64,000 bases of DNA from Cristatella mucedo (Eukaryota; Bryozoa; Phylactolaemata; Cristatellidae). Under the pieces are notes generated by a model. That model saw only the letters and a program-made list of their open reading frames with translations, did no database searches and had not been told where the DNA came from. The translations under genes were made by a program, and so were the position numbers. Positions 1 through 11,424 of the stretch are shown one piece after another (the first letter of the stretch is position 1; each line of letters opens with the position of its first letter). Where the stretch lies: NCBI GenBank assembly GCA_009760855.2, contig WPIO01000020.1:1051001-1115000 (forward strand), given 5' to 3'.

Positions 1-996
1 AGTTGTATTGATGAGTTAGCAGTCGAGTAGTGTAATGTATTTCCATCTGGAACTAAGAAGTCATTAAGACTAAGTGGTTCTTATGCAGGAGAATTTTCTC
101 TTGTGCACTCAAAAGCCTAAGCGGCTTTCTGTAAGCATACGGTACCAGCAGATTTTCTCTCACGCAACAAAGAGAAAGTGAGAAGCTTAGCTGAGTCAGG
201 AGAGGAGTAGAGGAAGTGAGTAGCATGGAAATAGCAGCTCAGGACTGGTAGTATAGGATGTGCCACAGTCGGCAACAGGAGAGTAGGTGTCGTTGCTTAA
301 GCATTGTGAAAGTTAGTTCCACAATCTAGGATCTGCAGGGCAAAGCTGCTGTCGCAATCAGTCTTTTTTTAATGCAGGTATGGAACAGCTAATGTATTGT
401 CCATAGAGTATTCATCTCTCTCGAAATTGTAGGATGTCAGCATCGATTCCTTGTCTTGCTTCCTAGATTGTTGCTGCTCAAATCTCCCATCAAACTGCTG
501 GGCTGTGTAATTTCGAGCAACGATGCTTTGATTGTGTAGCTATTGATGGTACCAAGTTCACCTTGACCTTTCCCAAGTGAGCAGCCGATTAGCATTTATT
601 TAAGGTGCTTTTATTTGTAAAGATTAAGTTTTTTTGCCTTCCAATTTATACTATAGCAAATCCTGTGGATTTATTTGCCTGGTCAGCAGTTGATTTGTGA
701 TTACTCGTTATTTGCAAGCAGGTCCTGCAGCTTTTGCTATCATCGGGCAGTGCATTCTTGTCCGTCTGTCAAGACACTTAGGCATCGTCACTAACCTAGA
801 TATGGTTTGCTGAACGTGAGTGCAAATGTCTCTGTGTGCGCGTTCACATTAAATGCAAAACATCAAAACATGGCTAAGGCCTATGGTTCAAGTTTCTGCA
901 GTCACCTGCTACAGTCACTGAGCTCCAAAGCCCCAGCTGCATATCCTCATGCGATCGGCACGGCTAGCTGACTAGTGCAGTGGTTGGGTTTTTCAG
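1..996. other. Unresolved 5' flank or intron of the receptor phosphatase gene
   Basis: No exon could be recognised here. The stretch is AT-balanced, without long open frames or clear repeats. The phosphatase gene must continue to the left, because the first recognised exon begins in the middle of the wedge region of the D1 domain. The juxtamembrane, transmembrane and extracellular exons are therefore missing and lie outside the window or were not detected. Nothing else is supported. Confidence 0.5.
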
Positions 997-1099
997 GCAG
1001 TTTGTAAGCAATCGAGTCAGAGTCGGGGCGATTTCAAGTGCATCCACTCGCAAGAGCCAAGCAATCGTCCGAAGAACCGCTACAACAACATACTGGCAT
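997..1099 (+). CDS. Receptor phosphatase exon, D1 phosphotyrosine loop
   Basis: The acceptor is tttttcag at 989-996 and the donor is gtaaga at 1100. The frame reads through [13 protein letters not shown] and gives one base to the next exon, completing Tyr. KNRY is the phosphotyrosine-recognition loop of D1. It begins in phase 0; the preceding exon was not found. Confidence 0.82.
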
Positions 1100-4015
1100 G
1101 TAAGAATGTCTCAGCGGCCTGTTTTTTTGCAGCTACCTGTTGTTCCGCTGCACCTTTGGTGTTTTTTATATCGTGCCAGCTTCATTTTCTTACTTCTTAG
1201 TAGAAGTGGCTTGGATTATTCTGGTTGTTACATAGTGGCATGTGCTTGCCTATGACCTGTCGATGTAATCGTAGAGGTGCCGGCATGTTGCATCTTGCCC
1301 TTGCACTGCAGCAGAAACATTGGACAACTTTTCATTGGGTAAACATTTGCTAAAATGTGTAGTAACTGGCAAGCATATTCAATAGCCATCGGGATTCGAG
1401 CTCCGATTAGTATCATCGTATCATACTTTTTTGCTCTGCACTGTTTGTGGCCACAAAAGGAAGAGTTGCTCCGTTGCCGCTTGACGTGGGCTCATCTAGA
1501 CCTACTGGTCGTGGCAATAGCTGCCGACCGTTGCTCGGTCTGCTGCCGTTTTAGATGACCACACGCGAGTTCTGCTCAAGACCATACCGGGAGTGATGAA
1601 CTCGGACTACATCAACGCCAATTACGTCGATGTATGTCACTGCCGTCGCATCGGCCACGGCAATCCGTCGTCGCTCCGTGGCTCCGTGTGCTCTGGCCTG
1701 TGCCGTTGGCTTTCGCATGCAGGCGGTTTGCTCTGCACTTGCTCTGCACCGGAGTGAAGTCGACCTGCTTCCCGACCGAGTGCGCCTAGCCGATCGTCGA
1801 CTCGCTCGGTGGTCTCTTGCAGAGCTACGACAAGGTGCGGCAGTTCATATCAACACAGGGGCCGCTGCCGAACACGATCGACGACTTCTGGCGCATGGTC
1901 TGGGAGCAGAACGTGGCCGTCATAGTCATGATAACCAACGTCTACGAAAAGGGTCGCAAAAAGTGCGAGCAGTATTGGCCGTCGGAAGGCGAGATTCTGT
2001 TCGGTGGCATACAGGTGCGACTCTTGAAAGAAGACACTGAAGAGCTCGCGTTCTGGACGCACCGTCGATTCCTCATTCAGAATACCAAAACGAAGAAGGT
2101 AGGTGCGGTGGCTGCCAGGTCGCGGCCCGCGCGACTCTGCATCACCACGCCGTTTTCTGCCTAGAACCCTTGCTCGGCTTGTGTGCGAATTGTCAGCACC
2201 CGTTTCCCGGCGGTGAAGAGTCGGGAGTTGCAGCAGCTCGGCTCGTCAGTAAAGCAGCAAGCGCGATTTGGCTGCTTTCTGCACGGCTGAATGGCGAAGT
2301 GCAGGCGTTTCCGTAGTCGTGGCTTCGCTGCGGCTGCATGAAAGTTGTCAAGGCAACTGAGCTGCTGATGCTTGGCTTTGGTTGTCGTACTGCGCATGTC
2401 AAGTAGTCCCTTACGAGCGTGCCGCAGCTGGGATGCCGTTCGGGGGGGGGGGCAGGGCCCACACCTACCGGAAGTGACATGCACGGGGATTGTTGTAGGG
2501 ACAGTGCAGGGGTTCGTGCAGCAGCCAGCAGCGTGCAGTTTCCCTCTTCCGTTTGTGGCCACAGAAAGATAGAGTGCTTCCACTCTCGCTCGTGTGTCGG
2601 CCCACGGCACAAACTGTTCTGGCTCGTCACGTTGTCACTTTCTAGCTATTTAGTTTTTTCCTCTGCGCTATGTTGCAAGCGGATGTCTCGAATTATTGCA
2701 AGGGCTTGGCTGGCCTGCTGTTAGTACCTGCTGTCAGCTGTCAGGGAGATTGCTGCGTGGCAGCATTGGCGTGCTCACACGTGCGCGTTGGGAATGCTGC
2801 ACGCTTGCTGGCATTGATTCTGCGTGGTGGATTTAAACGTGAATGCACGCCCCGCCGGTGAACTACTGAAGGCATACAGACCGAATGTGTTGGCTAGCAC
2901 GGGCAGGAATGTTGTCGAAGTCGTCGTGCTCTGCACAGGAAGCTCGAGTTGCTGCCACTTGTGGCACCAGCGTGGCGACCCGGTAGATTTTGCAGGCACT
3001 TCGATTTCTTTTGCCACACACCGAGTTGGCTTGCTCGTGTCACACACACTCGCCGCCGAGGCCACCGCCGATCGGATGTGATGACGGTGCGGCAGAGAAT
3101 TTCGTACGGCATCATTTGCAATGGCTATCACTGTTACTTCCTCTCGACAGCCACGCTTGCTCGTTCGCAGAAGCAGCAGACGACACGCTACGTGTCGCAC
3201 TTCCACTACACCGACTGGCCGGACCACGGCACGCCCGAGTACTCACTGCCCGTGCTCACCTATGTGCAGCGTGCCTGCTCCGCCAACCCGTCCAGCGCGC
3301 CGATCGTCATTCACTGCAGGTGTGTGATCCCTGCTATGTAATAACTGTGTGAAGAGGAAGGTAATGCTCGTGCTCTGCACGATTGCGTCTGCCGTATACG
3401 AAATGCCGTAGCAATTACCTTGGCATCACCTCCGACTTCTTTAGAGCACGGCTACCTTGTGGCAGCTTGACAAGTATAGCCATAATCTTTTTTCGGCTTG
3501 CTCGCAGTTAATTTCTCTCTCCTTGAAATTTCTCTCTCCAGCGCCGGCGTGGGCAGGAGTGGCACGTTCATCCTGCTGCACAGTATGATGAAGCACATCG
3601 ATCTGAAGCGATCCGTCAACGTCCAAGGCTTCCTGCAGCACATCAGGAGCCAGCGAAATTTCCTCGTTCAGACCGAGGTCGGTCTCTGCACCTCGCCCAG
3701 CACTGTCGCCGCCAAGCAAGCTCTTGGCTGTTTGCATGTTTGAAAGTGTTAGAGACAGACAGAGACAGACAGACAGACAGACAGACAGATAGATAGGCAG
3801 ACAGATAGATAGATAGATAGACAGGGAGACCCAGAGAGAGTCACAAAGTGAGAGAGAGAGATACGCACACGCGCTAACGTGCACACACATGCACACACGG
3901 AGAGACAGAGGCACGTGGATAGAGAGGGACAGACAGGGACGAGACAGAACTAGATAGACCGGCAAAAACAGAGAGACGGACAGAAACAGAGAGGATTACG
4001 GATGAAGAGGATATT

Positions 4016-4052
<37 letters not shown>

Positions 4053-7000
4053 GGTAGGGGAGAATCGGATGCTGAGAGAGGGCGGAATCGAGAGGGAAGA
4101 GATAGACAGAGGAGTGAGAGTACAGCCCAGGAAGAGTGGCTTCTAGGCACTTGACTTCTAGCTGCTGCCACAGCATGTCCTAGCTAAATCGGCGTGCACC
4201 ATATGCAAGCTCTGCAATCCCCGCCCGCAGGACCAGTATGTGTTCGTGCACGATGCCCTGCTCGACTACATACAAAGCGGAGGGCGCACCGAGCTGCGGC
4301 CGCAGGAGCTGCCCGACGTGCTCGACCTGCTGTCCAACTTGGACAGCGATGGACTGACGAACCTGGAGAAGCAATACAAGTACGTCGTCAAGTGGCGCCC
4401 TCGAGACTATCTCCTTCAGTCGTCAAAGAAGGATGTGAACCGACCGAAGAACAGATCGCCGTTCCTAGTCCCAGGTGAGCGATCGCTCGACAGCGGCAGC
4501 GGAGGCAGCAGCACCGCAGCGCCCCGGGCAGGGTTAGGCTGCCGTCTGTTCTCTCGCCTGCCAGGCTGCCGAACCGCCTTCTCTCCGACTGCACTGCTTT
4601 GCTTTTGCTTTCGCTTTACTTCGAAGCGAATGGCTCTTACTCTGTGCCAAAAAAGATTCGAGGACCGCTGCCGCTGTCGTCATTGCTGCATTGGCCAATC
4701 CTTTCTGTCCTCTCTCCCTCTGCTACTCCCTCTCATTTGCCGTCGATCCCTCATTAGACACCTCTCGTCTTTTGGCTCAAACCTATCTGCTGCTTTCCCA
4801 TCCGGCTTGACTGTTGCTTTGGAATCGATTTTTCCGTAGACATCTCAGCAACGGCATCGCAGCCGCGGCATCTTGAGCTGTCACTTTTGAGCTGTTAACT
4901 TGAGCTGTTTCTTTTGGGCGCTGGTTGCGCAAGTGGCGACCGCAGCTGCGGTGCGCTTGCTTCTAAGTTTTGCGCCTCTGCATTGTAGTGGACAATTCTA
5001 GCAGAGTGAAGCTTCCTACTCTGCCCGGCATCGACGGCTCCGATTATATCAACGCATCGTATTTGCACGTGAGTGAGCGTCCTGCGAGTCTCGCTTCTTG
5101 TCTGCTGATGGAATGCTACCTGCTCACCATGTCGGCGTGCAGCGCGCCCAGGTCGCTGCCGTCTGGCTGTAGCGCATGCTTCTGCCGCCCGCTCGCCTGC
5201 CCACGGCCCGAGTCTGTCTTGCGCGTGCACGGACGGACTGACTGTGACAGCAGCGGCCGCTCAGCCTGCCGCGGTCGTATCAGGGGCGATCGCAAGCAGC
5301 TGTTGTAGAGGCTCGTGGGTGGATGCGCGATGGCAGCGCAACTAAGAGCAAAGCCCCCACAAGCGAGTTGTTGCATTGTCGACGACGGCTGTATTGTATC
5401 GCATACAGGCAACACAAGCGAGCGAGCGTGCATACTGATGTACTAGCCGTCATGCATGCTTGCTCCGGAACACGTGGTGGTAAGAGAGAAGAGAGTGGAT
5501 AGCGTGCGTAAAGGCCGACCACAGGCAGAAAGGGACTTGCGTGTCAAGGAACATGTCACGTGCCGGCAAAGAGTGTGCCCGTTGGGCGGGACCACGTGAT
5601 GGCGATGGCACACCCACACTGCCTGGGCACCCCGAGCGCAGCGGATGGCCTGCTGTGTGCCCGCCCTGTGTGCCAGCTCTCCGAGCCGACCGTGTACTTG
5701 CCGCTCCTTGCGCCTAGTTTCTTCAGCTGTTCCATGCATGCACCACACCTAGCTGCGTAGAGTAAATACGGAAGTTTCCATCTCCGACAGATTGCAGCTC
5801 CATTACTGCTCTGAATCGACTTGCGCACCCGAATTTAATCAATGCAAAGAAAAGTGTTGACGCATGTGCCTGCTTGAGTTGGTGGAGAATCCCGCATGCG
5901 TGCTCTGTTGTGAAGGGTTACGACGCTTGCAGGAGTTGTGAGCACTCGTTGAAACCTGCTTTGGCACAGCTCCACCGACGGTGCATGCCCTGTTGTGGGT
6001 CATAGACTTACGCACACACACTCCGTCTCGCTTCCTTTCAGGGCTACTTTCAAAACCAAGAATACATCATCACTCAGCATCCGCTCAGTACAACCGAGAT
6101 GGATTTCTGGAGGATGGTCTGGGATCAGAATAGCTGGACCCTGGTGCTACTGTCGAACGTTGGTGAAGAGGTGAGGCACAGTACAGCGCGAGGCTTCTGC
6201 CGTTGCTCGACGCGAGCAGCTGCCTTCGTCAAACGCTGCGAGCATCACTTTGCTGCGAGTTCTGGTGCGCTAATTCTTTCTGTTTGCTGTCCATCGATGC
6301 CCTTTTTAAACGTCGCTGCTGCTTCTCGTCGCCTGTTAGCACGATCGATAGCATGCGGCCGCCTGGCGCTAAGCACCAACTCGGTCCCACCTTAAGCAAG
6401 ACGTGCCGTTGCAGGACATGCTGCCATTCTGGATGCCCAAGAATGAAGCAACTGACAGCAATGGATCTCTCAGCTTCCACGTGACGTTTACCGACGAGAA
6501 CCTGGAGGCCATGGATTACGTGACTCGCGACTTCCTTCTCGAGTCCAAGCAGGTGAGATGGCGAGATAATGCGGAAAGAATTCGGGTGCCGAGCGGATGC
6601 AGAAGAGGGTTCGGGTGCCGAGGCTGGCCGTCATGCAGCTGCGCCTGGGGACTTTTAGGACGACTACGAGATGAAAACAAGGATGTTCTCTATCACGCAT
6701 TGGCCCGAGACGTTTACCGTGGATAAGGTGTTTGAGTTCGTCGAGGTGGTCAACGCTTGGCACAGCAAGTCTCGAAACCAGGCAGGCCCGATCGTCGTGA
6801 TAGACAAGCATGGTGGGAAGATGGCCGCCACGTTCTGCGCACTGTCCACCCTGTACAACCAGTTTGTCGAGAGCAAGACGGTGGACGTCTACTCGCTGGC
6901 CTACGTCTACCACCAGAAGCGGCCCGGAGTCTGGGAGACCGACGTACGTCTCCCCGTACTCCGCTGGCCTGCGGGTGTGCTTGCTCGGTCACGCAGTTCA

Positions 7001-8036
7001 AGCAGCTGTGCACTCCGGGGTGCCGCAGCAGCAGCAACACCTGCGGGGCTAAGCAGAGTAGCTGCAGGTCGCTTCGGGTGGGCGGCGCAGGACATGCCCT
7101 CACACTGGGAGCACGTTCGATTGCCGGGCATTCGGCAGCCAGCGCTGGTGCCGCCCCAGCAACGATGGCACCAATGGCGGCCGTTTCTCCTTCTTTAGCC
7201 AAGCAAACTCAGCAGTGGATGGGATCAAGCCTGCCTGCCTGCGTGCCTTACCTAGCGCGATCACGCACCGGCACGAGTCCTCTTCACCTGTATTCACCAG
7301 GGCGGCCATGCTTTTTCGGTCTCAAAAAGAAACCGGGTGGCATCATTGGTGTCACTCGGGGGGGGGGGTGGGGCCCCCTCCGGGGTGCTGCTGCAGAGTG
7401 AAGCAAGCCGTATTTCGATCGCCGGTGAAGCTTAGCGCCACGGCTGCCAGCAGCAGCAGCAGCACTTTGGACTCTGTCTGCTCGGGCACTCGCGACGGTC
7501 GCCTAGCGAAAACCGCACCCCTCAAGCTGGGCCTTTGAGCCGTAACGGTCTGCTTGAGCCGTTGGCGCCGAGGCTAACGCAGCCCTAGGGCGGGACCGGG
7601 GAAAGTGGCGAGTAGAAGGCGCCCAAGGGCGAGCCTCGCGATGGGATTCCGGCTTTCGTCTATTTATTGCGAGCGGCTCAGCGCAAAGGCCTAAACGTAG
7701 CGCGCTGCCACCGCTCGGTTAAACCGACGATCCGTTCGTTGTCTGCGACTGCAGGCCGACTACCACTATCTGTACAAGGCGGTGGCAGCCCTGTGCGAGA
7801 AAGCGGCACCGGCCGAGGAAGAGAAGTCGCAGGTCAACGGCAACACGGCGCACGGAGCCGGAGGAGGCAGCATCGTCGGCGGTGGCAGCGGGTCCTTTGC
7901 CACAGCTCCTTCGGCGTATGCTCACGTTCGCCGCATTCCTTCGCTGTCACGCTCTCCCGGCGGTCAAGAGCGCTACGTCAACTCTCCCGGCGGTCAGGAG
8001 CTCTACGGCAACTCTCCCGGCAGTCAGGAGCTCTAA
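997..8036 (+). CDS. Receptor-type protein tyrosine phosphatase, PTPRG/PTPRZ (R5) type, 5' partial
   Basis: This gene encodes the cytoplasmic half of a transmembrane tyrosine phosphatase that removes phosphate from phosphotyrosine on protein substrates. Eleven exons join in phase: 997-1099, 1555-1631, 1823-2098, 3171-3319, 3542-3677, 4231-4474, 4989-5068, 6042-6170, 6415-6552, 6659-6943 and 7755-8036. D1 carries the phosphotyrosine loop [10 protein letters not shown], the substrate motif [10 protein letters not shown], the general-acid loop WPDHG, the P-loop [11 protein letters not shown] and the Q-loop QTEDQ, so it should be catalytic. D2 keeps SDYINASY and [10 protein letters not shown] but has WPETF and VIDKHGGKM where active enzymes have WPD and HCxxGxxR, so it should be inactive. 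Asp in place of the catalytic Cys, followed by FCALSTL and RPGVW, is the PTPRG/PTPRZ pattern; these receptors usually carry an extracellular carbonic-anhydrase-like domain, which would be off the left edge. The tail holds a 10-residue repeat ended by a stop. The R5 assignment is from memory of the family; orthology is not proven. Confidence 0.88.
1555..1631 (+). CDS. Receptor phosphatase exon, [13 protein letters not shown]
   Basis: It begins with two bases completing Tyr after acceptor ttttag and ends at donor gtatgt in phase 0. It encodes [12 protein letters not shown] and [10 protein letters not shown], the conserved substrate-recognition block of D1. Length is 77 bp. Confidence 0.86.
1823..2098 (+). 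CDS. Receptor phosphatase exon, [10 protein letters not shown] block
   Basis: Acceptor cttgcag, donor gtaggt, 92 codons, phase 0 at both ends. It encodes [38 protein letters not shown] and a final NTKTKK. These are the central conserved PTP motifs of D1. Confidence 0.9.
3171..3319 (+). CDS. Receptor phosphatase exon, WPD loop of D1
   Basis: Acceptor ttcgcag, donor gtgtgt. It encodes [15 protein letters not shown] with the general-acid Asp, and runs to IVIHC plus two bases of Ser. The intron therefore splits the catalytic signature right after Cys, in phase 2. Confidence 0.9.
3542..3677 (+). CDS. Receptor phosphatase exon, P-loop of D1
   Basis: It completes Ser and encodes AGVGRSGTF, including the P-loop Arg, then [17 protein letters not shown]. 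Acceptor ctctccag is strong; donor gtcggt is weak. Phase 0 at the end joins cleanly to the Q-loop exon. Confidence 0.88.
3750..4060. repeat. GACA/GATA/GA-rich simple repeats in a phosphatase intron
   Basis: Runs of gaca, gata and ga units fill most of the intron between the exons at 3542 and 4231, with a pure (ga) tract near 4019-4048. They account for the Ser/Leu-rich frames on the opposite strand. Confidence 0.9.
4231..4474 (+). CDS. Receptor phosphatase exon, Q-loop and D1-D2 linker
   Basis: Acceptor cccgcag, donor gtgagc. It starts [14 protein letters not shown] and continues through the linker to [10 protein letters not shown] at the beginning of D2. It ends in phase 1. Confidence 0.9.
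4989..5068 (+). CDS. Receptor phosphatase exon, D2 start
   Basis: It completes Val and encodes [13 protein letters not shown] and [10 protein letters not shown]. Acceptor ttgtag, donor gtgagt. This is the D2 equivalent of the exon at 1555, with the matching phase-0 end. Confidence 0.88.
6042..6170 (+). CDS. Receptor phosphatase exon, D2 [10 protein letters not shown]
   Basis: Acceptor cctttcag, donor gtgagg, 43 codons. It encodes [15 protein letters not shown] and [10 protein letters not shown], the D2 counterpart of the exon at 1823. Confidence 0.9.
6415..6552 (+). CDS. Receptor phosphatase exon, D2 middle
   Basis: Acceptor gttgcag, donor gtgaga, 46 codons, phase 0 at both ends. It encodes [27 protein letters not shown] and DFLLESK. 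It lies between the tryptophan-rich block and the degenerate WPD loop of D2. Confidence 0.82.
6659..6943 (+). CDS. Receptor phosphatase exon, degenerate D2 active site
   Basis: Acceptor cttttag, donor gtacgt, 95 codons. It encodes ITHWPETF at the position of the WPD loop and [17 protein letters not shown] where an active enzyme has HCSxGxGR. His, Cys and Arg of the signature are replaced, so D2 cannot use the normal mechanism. Its C-terminal RPGVWETD fits PTPRG/PTPRZ D2. Confidence 0.88.
7755..8036 (+). CDS. Receptor phosphatase last exon, D2 end and repeat tail
   Basis: After acceptor gactgcag it reads [17 protein letters not shown], the last D2 helix, then an acidic and Gly-rich linker and [10 protein letters not shown]-type repeats from 7953. 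The TAA stop is at 8034-8036, where the third repeat has taa in place of the Tyr codon tac. A further spliced exon cannot be excluded, since gtaaga at 8121 is a good donor, but the frame is already closed. Confidence 0.75.
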   Translation, partial: ADYHYLYKAVAALCEKAAPAEEEKSQVNGNTAHGAGGGSIVGGGSGSFATAPSAYAHVRRIPSLSRSPGGQERYVNSPGGQELYGNSPGSQEL

Positions 8037-8074
8037 GTCAACTCCTCCCAAGCGGTCAGGAGCGCTACGTCAAT
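7953..8074 (+). repeat. 30-bp coding tandem repeat, SPGGQExYxN
   Basis: Four units are seen: 7953-7982, 7983-8012, 8013-8042 and a 32-bp unit at 8043-8074. The first two encode [10 protein letters not shown] and [10 protein letters not shown]. The third changes tac to taa and stops the frame. The fourth has a 2-bp length change and is not in frame. The repeat therefore spans the end of the coding region. Confidence 0.88.
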
Positions 8075-9300
8075 TCGCTACGTCACAGCCCCGTCTAGCA
8101 AGCCGAGGAGGCAAACAACCGGTAAGAGAGAGAGAGAGAGAGCTTTCGCTTGCCCAGCGCCACGTCCTCGAACCTAATGCGCAAGCTCAGCCGCGGCTCA
8201 CGCGAGCCGCCGCTCACGCCAGCACGAGGCCGCTCGCTGGGTTTGGCTGCCTGATGCCGAAGGCAAAGCCGACCTGCAAAGCAGATCATCGGACGACCGC
8301 ACACGGTCGTCCGTTGCACGGTCCACGTGGCCGGCTCACCATTCGTTGGCCGTCGAAGGCAGCAGCTCGATCGTCGGTTGCTATCGATATATCGGGTCGA
8401 AGATGATCCGAGACCTGACGCCGGAGACCGGCGGCATCGCGATGCTAATCGAACGGCCTCTGTACGGCGATGACTAAGACAGACGGACGGCGGTCGTCTT
8501 CTGCCACGACTGCGGTCGGCCAGCAGGCGGCACTGCAAGCGGGCCTACTTGGTGGGCCTCGGCGGCGGCCGAGATGCATGCCTGCCGACCATCGCCTGAC
8601 CGGCACTGCTTCGCAGAGCTTTTGCCTGGTGCGCCTTTGCCGGCATCGCCTCTCGTGCCAGGCCGCCGAGGCTGGGACGCTTGGGACGGCTTTTGATGGC
8701 CGGCGCCGTAGCGTCACCGGCCTCCTGTTGACGGTCTGAGCAGTACAATGTCTCCGACGAGTCGACGTCCGCTTGGATCCGCACCTGCCACCCACAGCCG
8801 AGCTGCCAAATACGTGCCATCGCTGCCGCTTTGCCGCAGCAGCAGGCATCGGCTGCTGCACGCGTCTATCGCTTCTTCCGCTTGTAGTGTGGTTGGTGCA
8901 CGCTTTCGTCAGCCGTGCCGTCTTCCGCTCGCGTTCGCTTAGCCGGCCCTGCTTAGGGCGCCCATGAGCGTCAGGCGTGTTACAACAACAAAAAATGCAG
9001 CCAACCTCGCGCCTTCCCAGTTCTTCCGCTGCTTTTGGAGCGCAACCACGTTATCGAGTCTCAAAAGTGGGCCGGTTGGCCGACTGGCTCGGCCGAGCAG
9101 CACGTCCCATATGCTTCCACGAGCTCTCTTGCGGCCGAGAGCTCTCTCTCGAGCTCTCTTGCAGTTGCACTGCTGGCGGCGGACCGAAGACGGCCAGGCC
9201 AGGCCATGCCGGCTGATGCGGCATCAACAGTAGGTAGCAGCAGGCTGGGGCGACGCTGCGTTTTTTGTACACGATCTTATGGATCGATAGCGGCCAAAGT

Positions 9301-9306
9301 AATAAA
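9301..9306 (+). terminator. Candidate polyadenylation signal AATAAA for the phosphatase gene
   Basis: A canonical AATAAA lies about 1.26 kb downstream of the stop codon on the coding strand. It is the first canonical hexamer I noticed after the stop. Position and distance are plausible, but a single hexamer is weak evidence without a mapped transcript end. Confidence 0.35.
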
Positions 9307-10984
9307 CTTGTCATAGTTGTAGCGAGCCGGCTCGGCCAAAGCCGCGACGATTTACGCGCAGCTGCTGCGCTCTCGCTGCTCACGTGACCGCTACTGGCTG
9401 CAGTGAGGTTGCCTAGTTAGGAGAAACTGAAAAGAGTTTGAAAAAGGTGATCGGCTTTTATGCGGCAGCACAGCAGTGTCGATGCCTACGCTGTGGCATG
9501 CACCGTGCTTCTCTGCTGCTCGGGCCAGCTCGAGAGCTGCACGGCGGCTGCAGGGTCAGCGGGAAGCGTTTGCCGGCTGCAAAGCAGGTCACGCCCGGTC
9601 GCTCTGCCACGCACGCTCTGCTGCTGATCTTCAGTGTGCAGACTTTGGACGAGCCGTGGAACTGTCAAGGATCAGTGCACACAAAAAAGAAGCAGCGCAA
9701 CCAACGGGGCAAAGCAGAACGACCTCTAGCACTGCGGGCTAGATAGATAGATAGATAGATAGATAGATGAGAGGGTGTGTGTGCACGGCAGAATCCGTCT
9801 ATTTATTGGAAAACCCATAGACAGCTCGCCCTGAAAAATGGGGTGGCTCGCTCGCGCGGGAGGTGCAGCCTTGCGCACACAAGTGATGCAAGTGGACGCA
9901 AGTGATATGCGCTGCAAGCAGCACGGCCAGCCGCGACGGCGTTCGGCGGCCACACGAAGCTGTCGCCGGCGGGCACGTGACAGGTCAGTTCTCGGGTCCG
10001 GCGTGTGCTCGCACTGCTGGATCAGCGAGCCTGCTACCGACCGACCGACCGGAAGGTGCGCGAGCTGCCGGGCCCTCTGCCGCCTACCGAATGCAAGGCA
10101 TTCTTGGCAGTGAGATGCTGCAGCGCTAGCGTCGTGGATGTGTTTCCCTACACAGGGGGGGGGGAGGGGCTCCCTTCTCGCCGGCTGCCGGCGCCCCTCG
10201 AATCTGTTCACTCTCGCCGTTCTTGCTGTCTGCTCTTAATGTGAGCAGCTCTCTTCCAAGCACCCGACGCAGCCGAGCCAGCGCCGGTTCGGCTGCGCAC
10301 TTAGCGGTGTGCCCTTCAGACGGCTTGCAGAGGTTGAATTCCAAGCAGTCGCAGACCGTCGGCCAGCACTTTGCGGCTGCAGTGGAACAGCAGCAGCCGT
10401 GCCTGCAACGGGCCGGCCGTGAGTTCGCTCGCCGACGCCCCAGGAAGCTGCCACGGTGGCCGAGTGCGGTCGCACAGCAGAGGCTGTCACTGTCGACAGT
10501 TCACGCGACTCGCCAGCTAGCCCAAAGCGACCGCAACAGCGGCACAGCAGCGACTGCTGCAACGATGACATCTACCGTCCCAAGAGAAAAAACGGAAGTA
10601 GAAAAACAGCCGGGAAGGTAGCAGGCACAGAGCTCAAAATGCACTCGGCGCTGGGCCTTCCAAGAGCTGACACGAAACTAACAAGACATGATCGAAAATC
10701 ACCTTATTTATAGCGCCGATATATACCGCCATATTCTTGGGCGCACACAGTCGTCTTACAACAGCTTTACAATCTTTGGCATCGGTCGAGTGGGGTGGGG
10801 GGACTCTAATAAGGTCATTTAGTAGTGAAGGCACTATAGAAGCCAGAGCACGTACTTCCTCTAATCGTGTGGGTAGTTCGGGTGCAGCAACCTCATTTAA
10901 GCTGGCAATAATTTCCCCGGGGAGATGCTTTTAGATGTAGATGAAGTGGTCCATCTAAAATAGCCATCTAATTGATAGAAGGCA

Positions 10985-11100
10985 GATAACTATAGTCAAG
11001 GTCACGACTGCTAGGACACTAGTAAATAATATACAAATAGCAATACAAAAATTGTAAAACACTCGAGAACTAAATCTCCTTCTAGGCATCGGCAAACTTT
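10985..11100 (-). mobile_element. LINE-A 3' tail fragment (degenerate)
   Basis: The stretch with actcgagaacta-aatctccttctaggcatcgg matches the shared 3' tail of the LINE-A family in reverse orientation. No coding part is visible. Boundaries are approximate. Confidence 0.5.
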
Positions 11101-11424
11101 CCGAACTACCAGGAGGCCATTTCAGGAGGTCAAGAAGGCACACACTGGGCCAGAAGGAGACCGCGCCCACTCCACCTGGGCTGGGCATAGGGCCACGCCC
11201 ACTTTATACTTTGGCGAAGCAAAATCAAGCACAATAACAGTTAGCTCTCAACTCAAAGCAAACAGCGGTCGAGTTCGTGCCTCGAAAACTCGCTAGCTGG
11301 GATACATGTAAGTCACAGTACCTCTCTATAGTGAAGGGGAAGAAAACCGCAATAACTTAATTAGGCTATGGATCCGTCAATAAATAGCTAGGGGGCCACT
11401 AGGCCGGACTGGAGCACTAGCTAG

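Noticed and set aside
1630-2040. 136-codon plus-strand frame overlapping the phosphatase
   Set aside because: It is the wrong frame over the real exon at 1823-2098, which carries the conserved PTP motifs.
6757-7401. 214-codon frame over the D2 exon
   Set aside because: It is out of frame with D2 and runs on into intron sequence; no motif.
8121-8126. Splice donor gtaaga after the phosphatase repeat tail
   Set aside because: The reading frame is already closed by the stop at 8,034-8,036, so the site cannot extend the protein unless the repeat is skipped.
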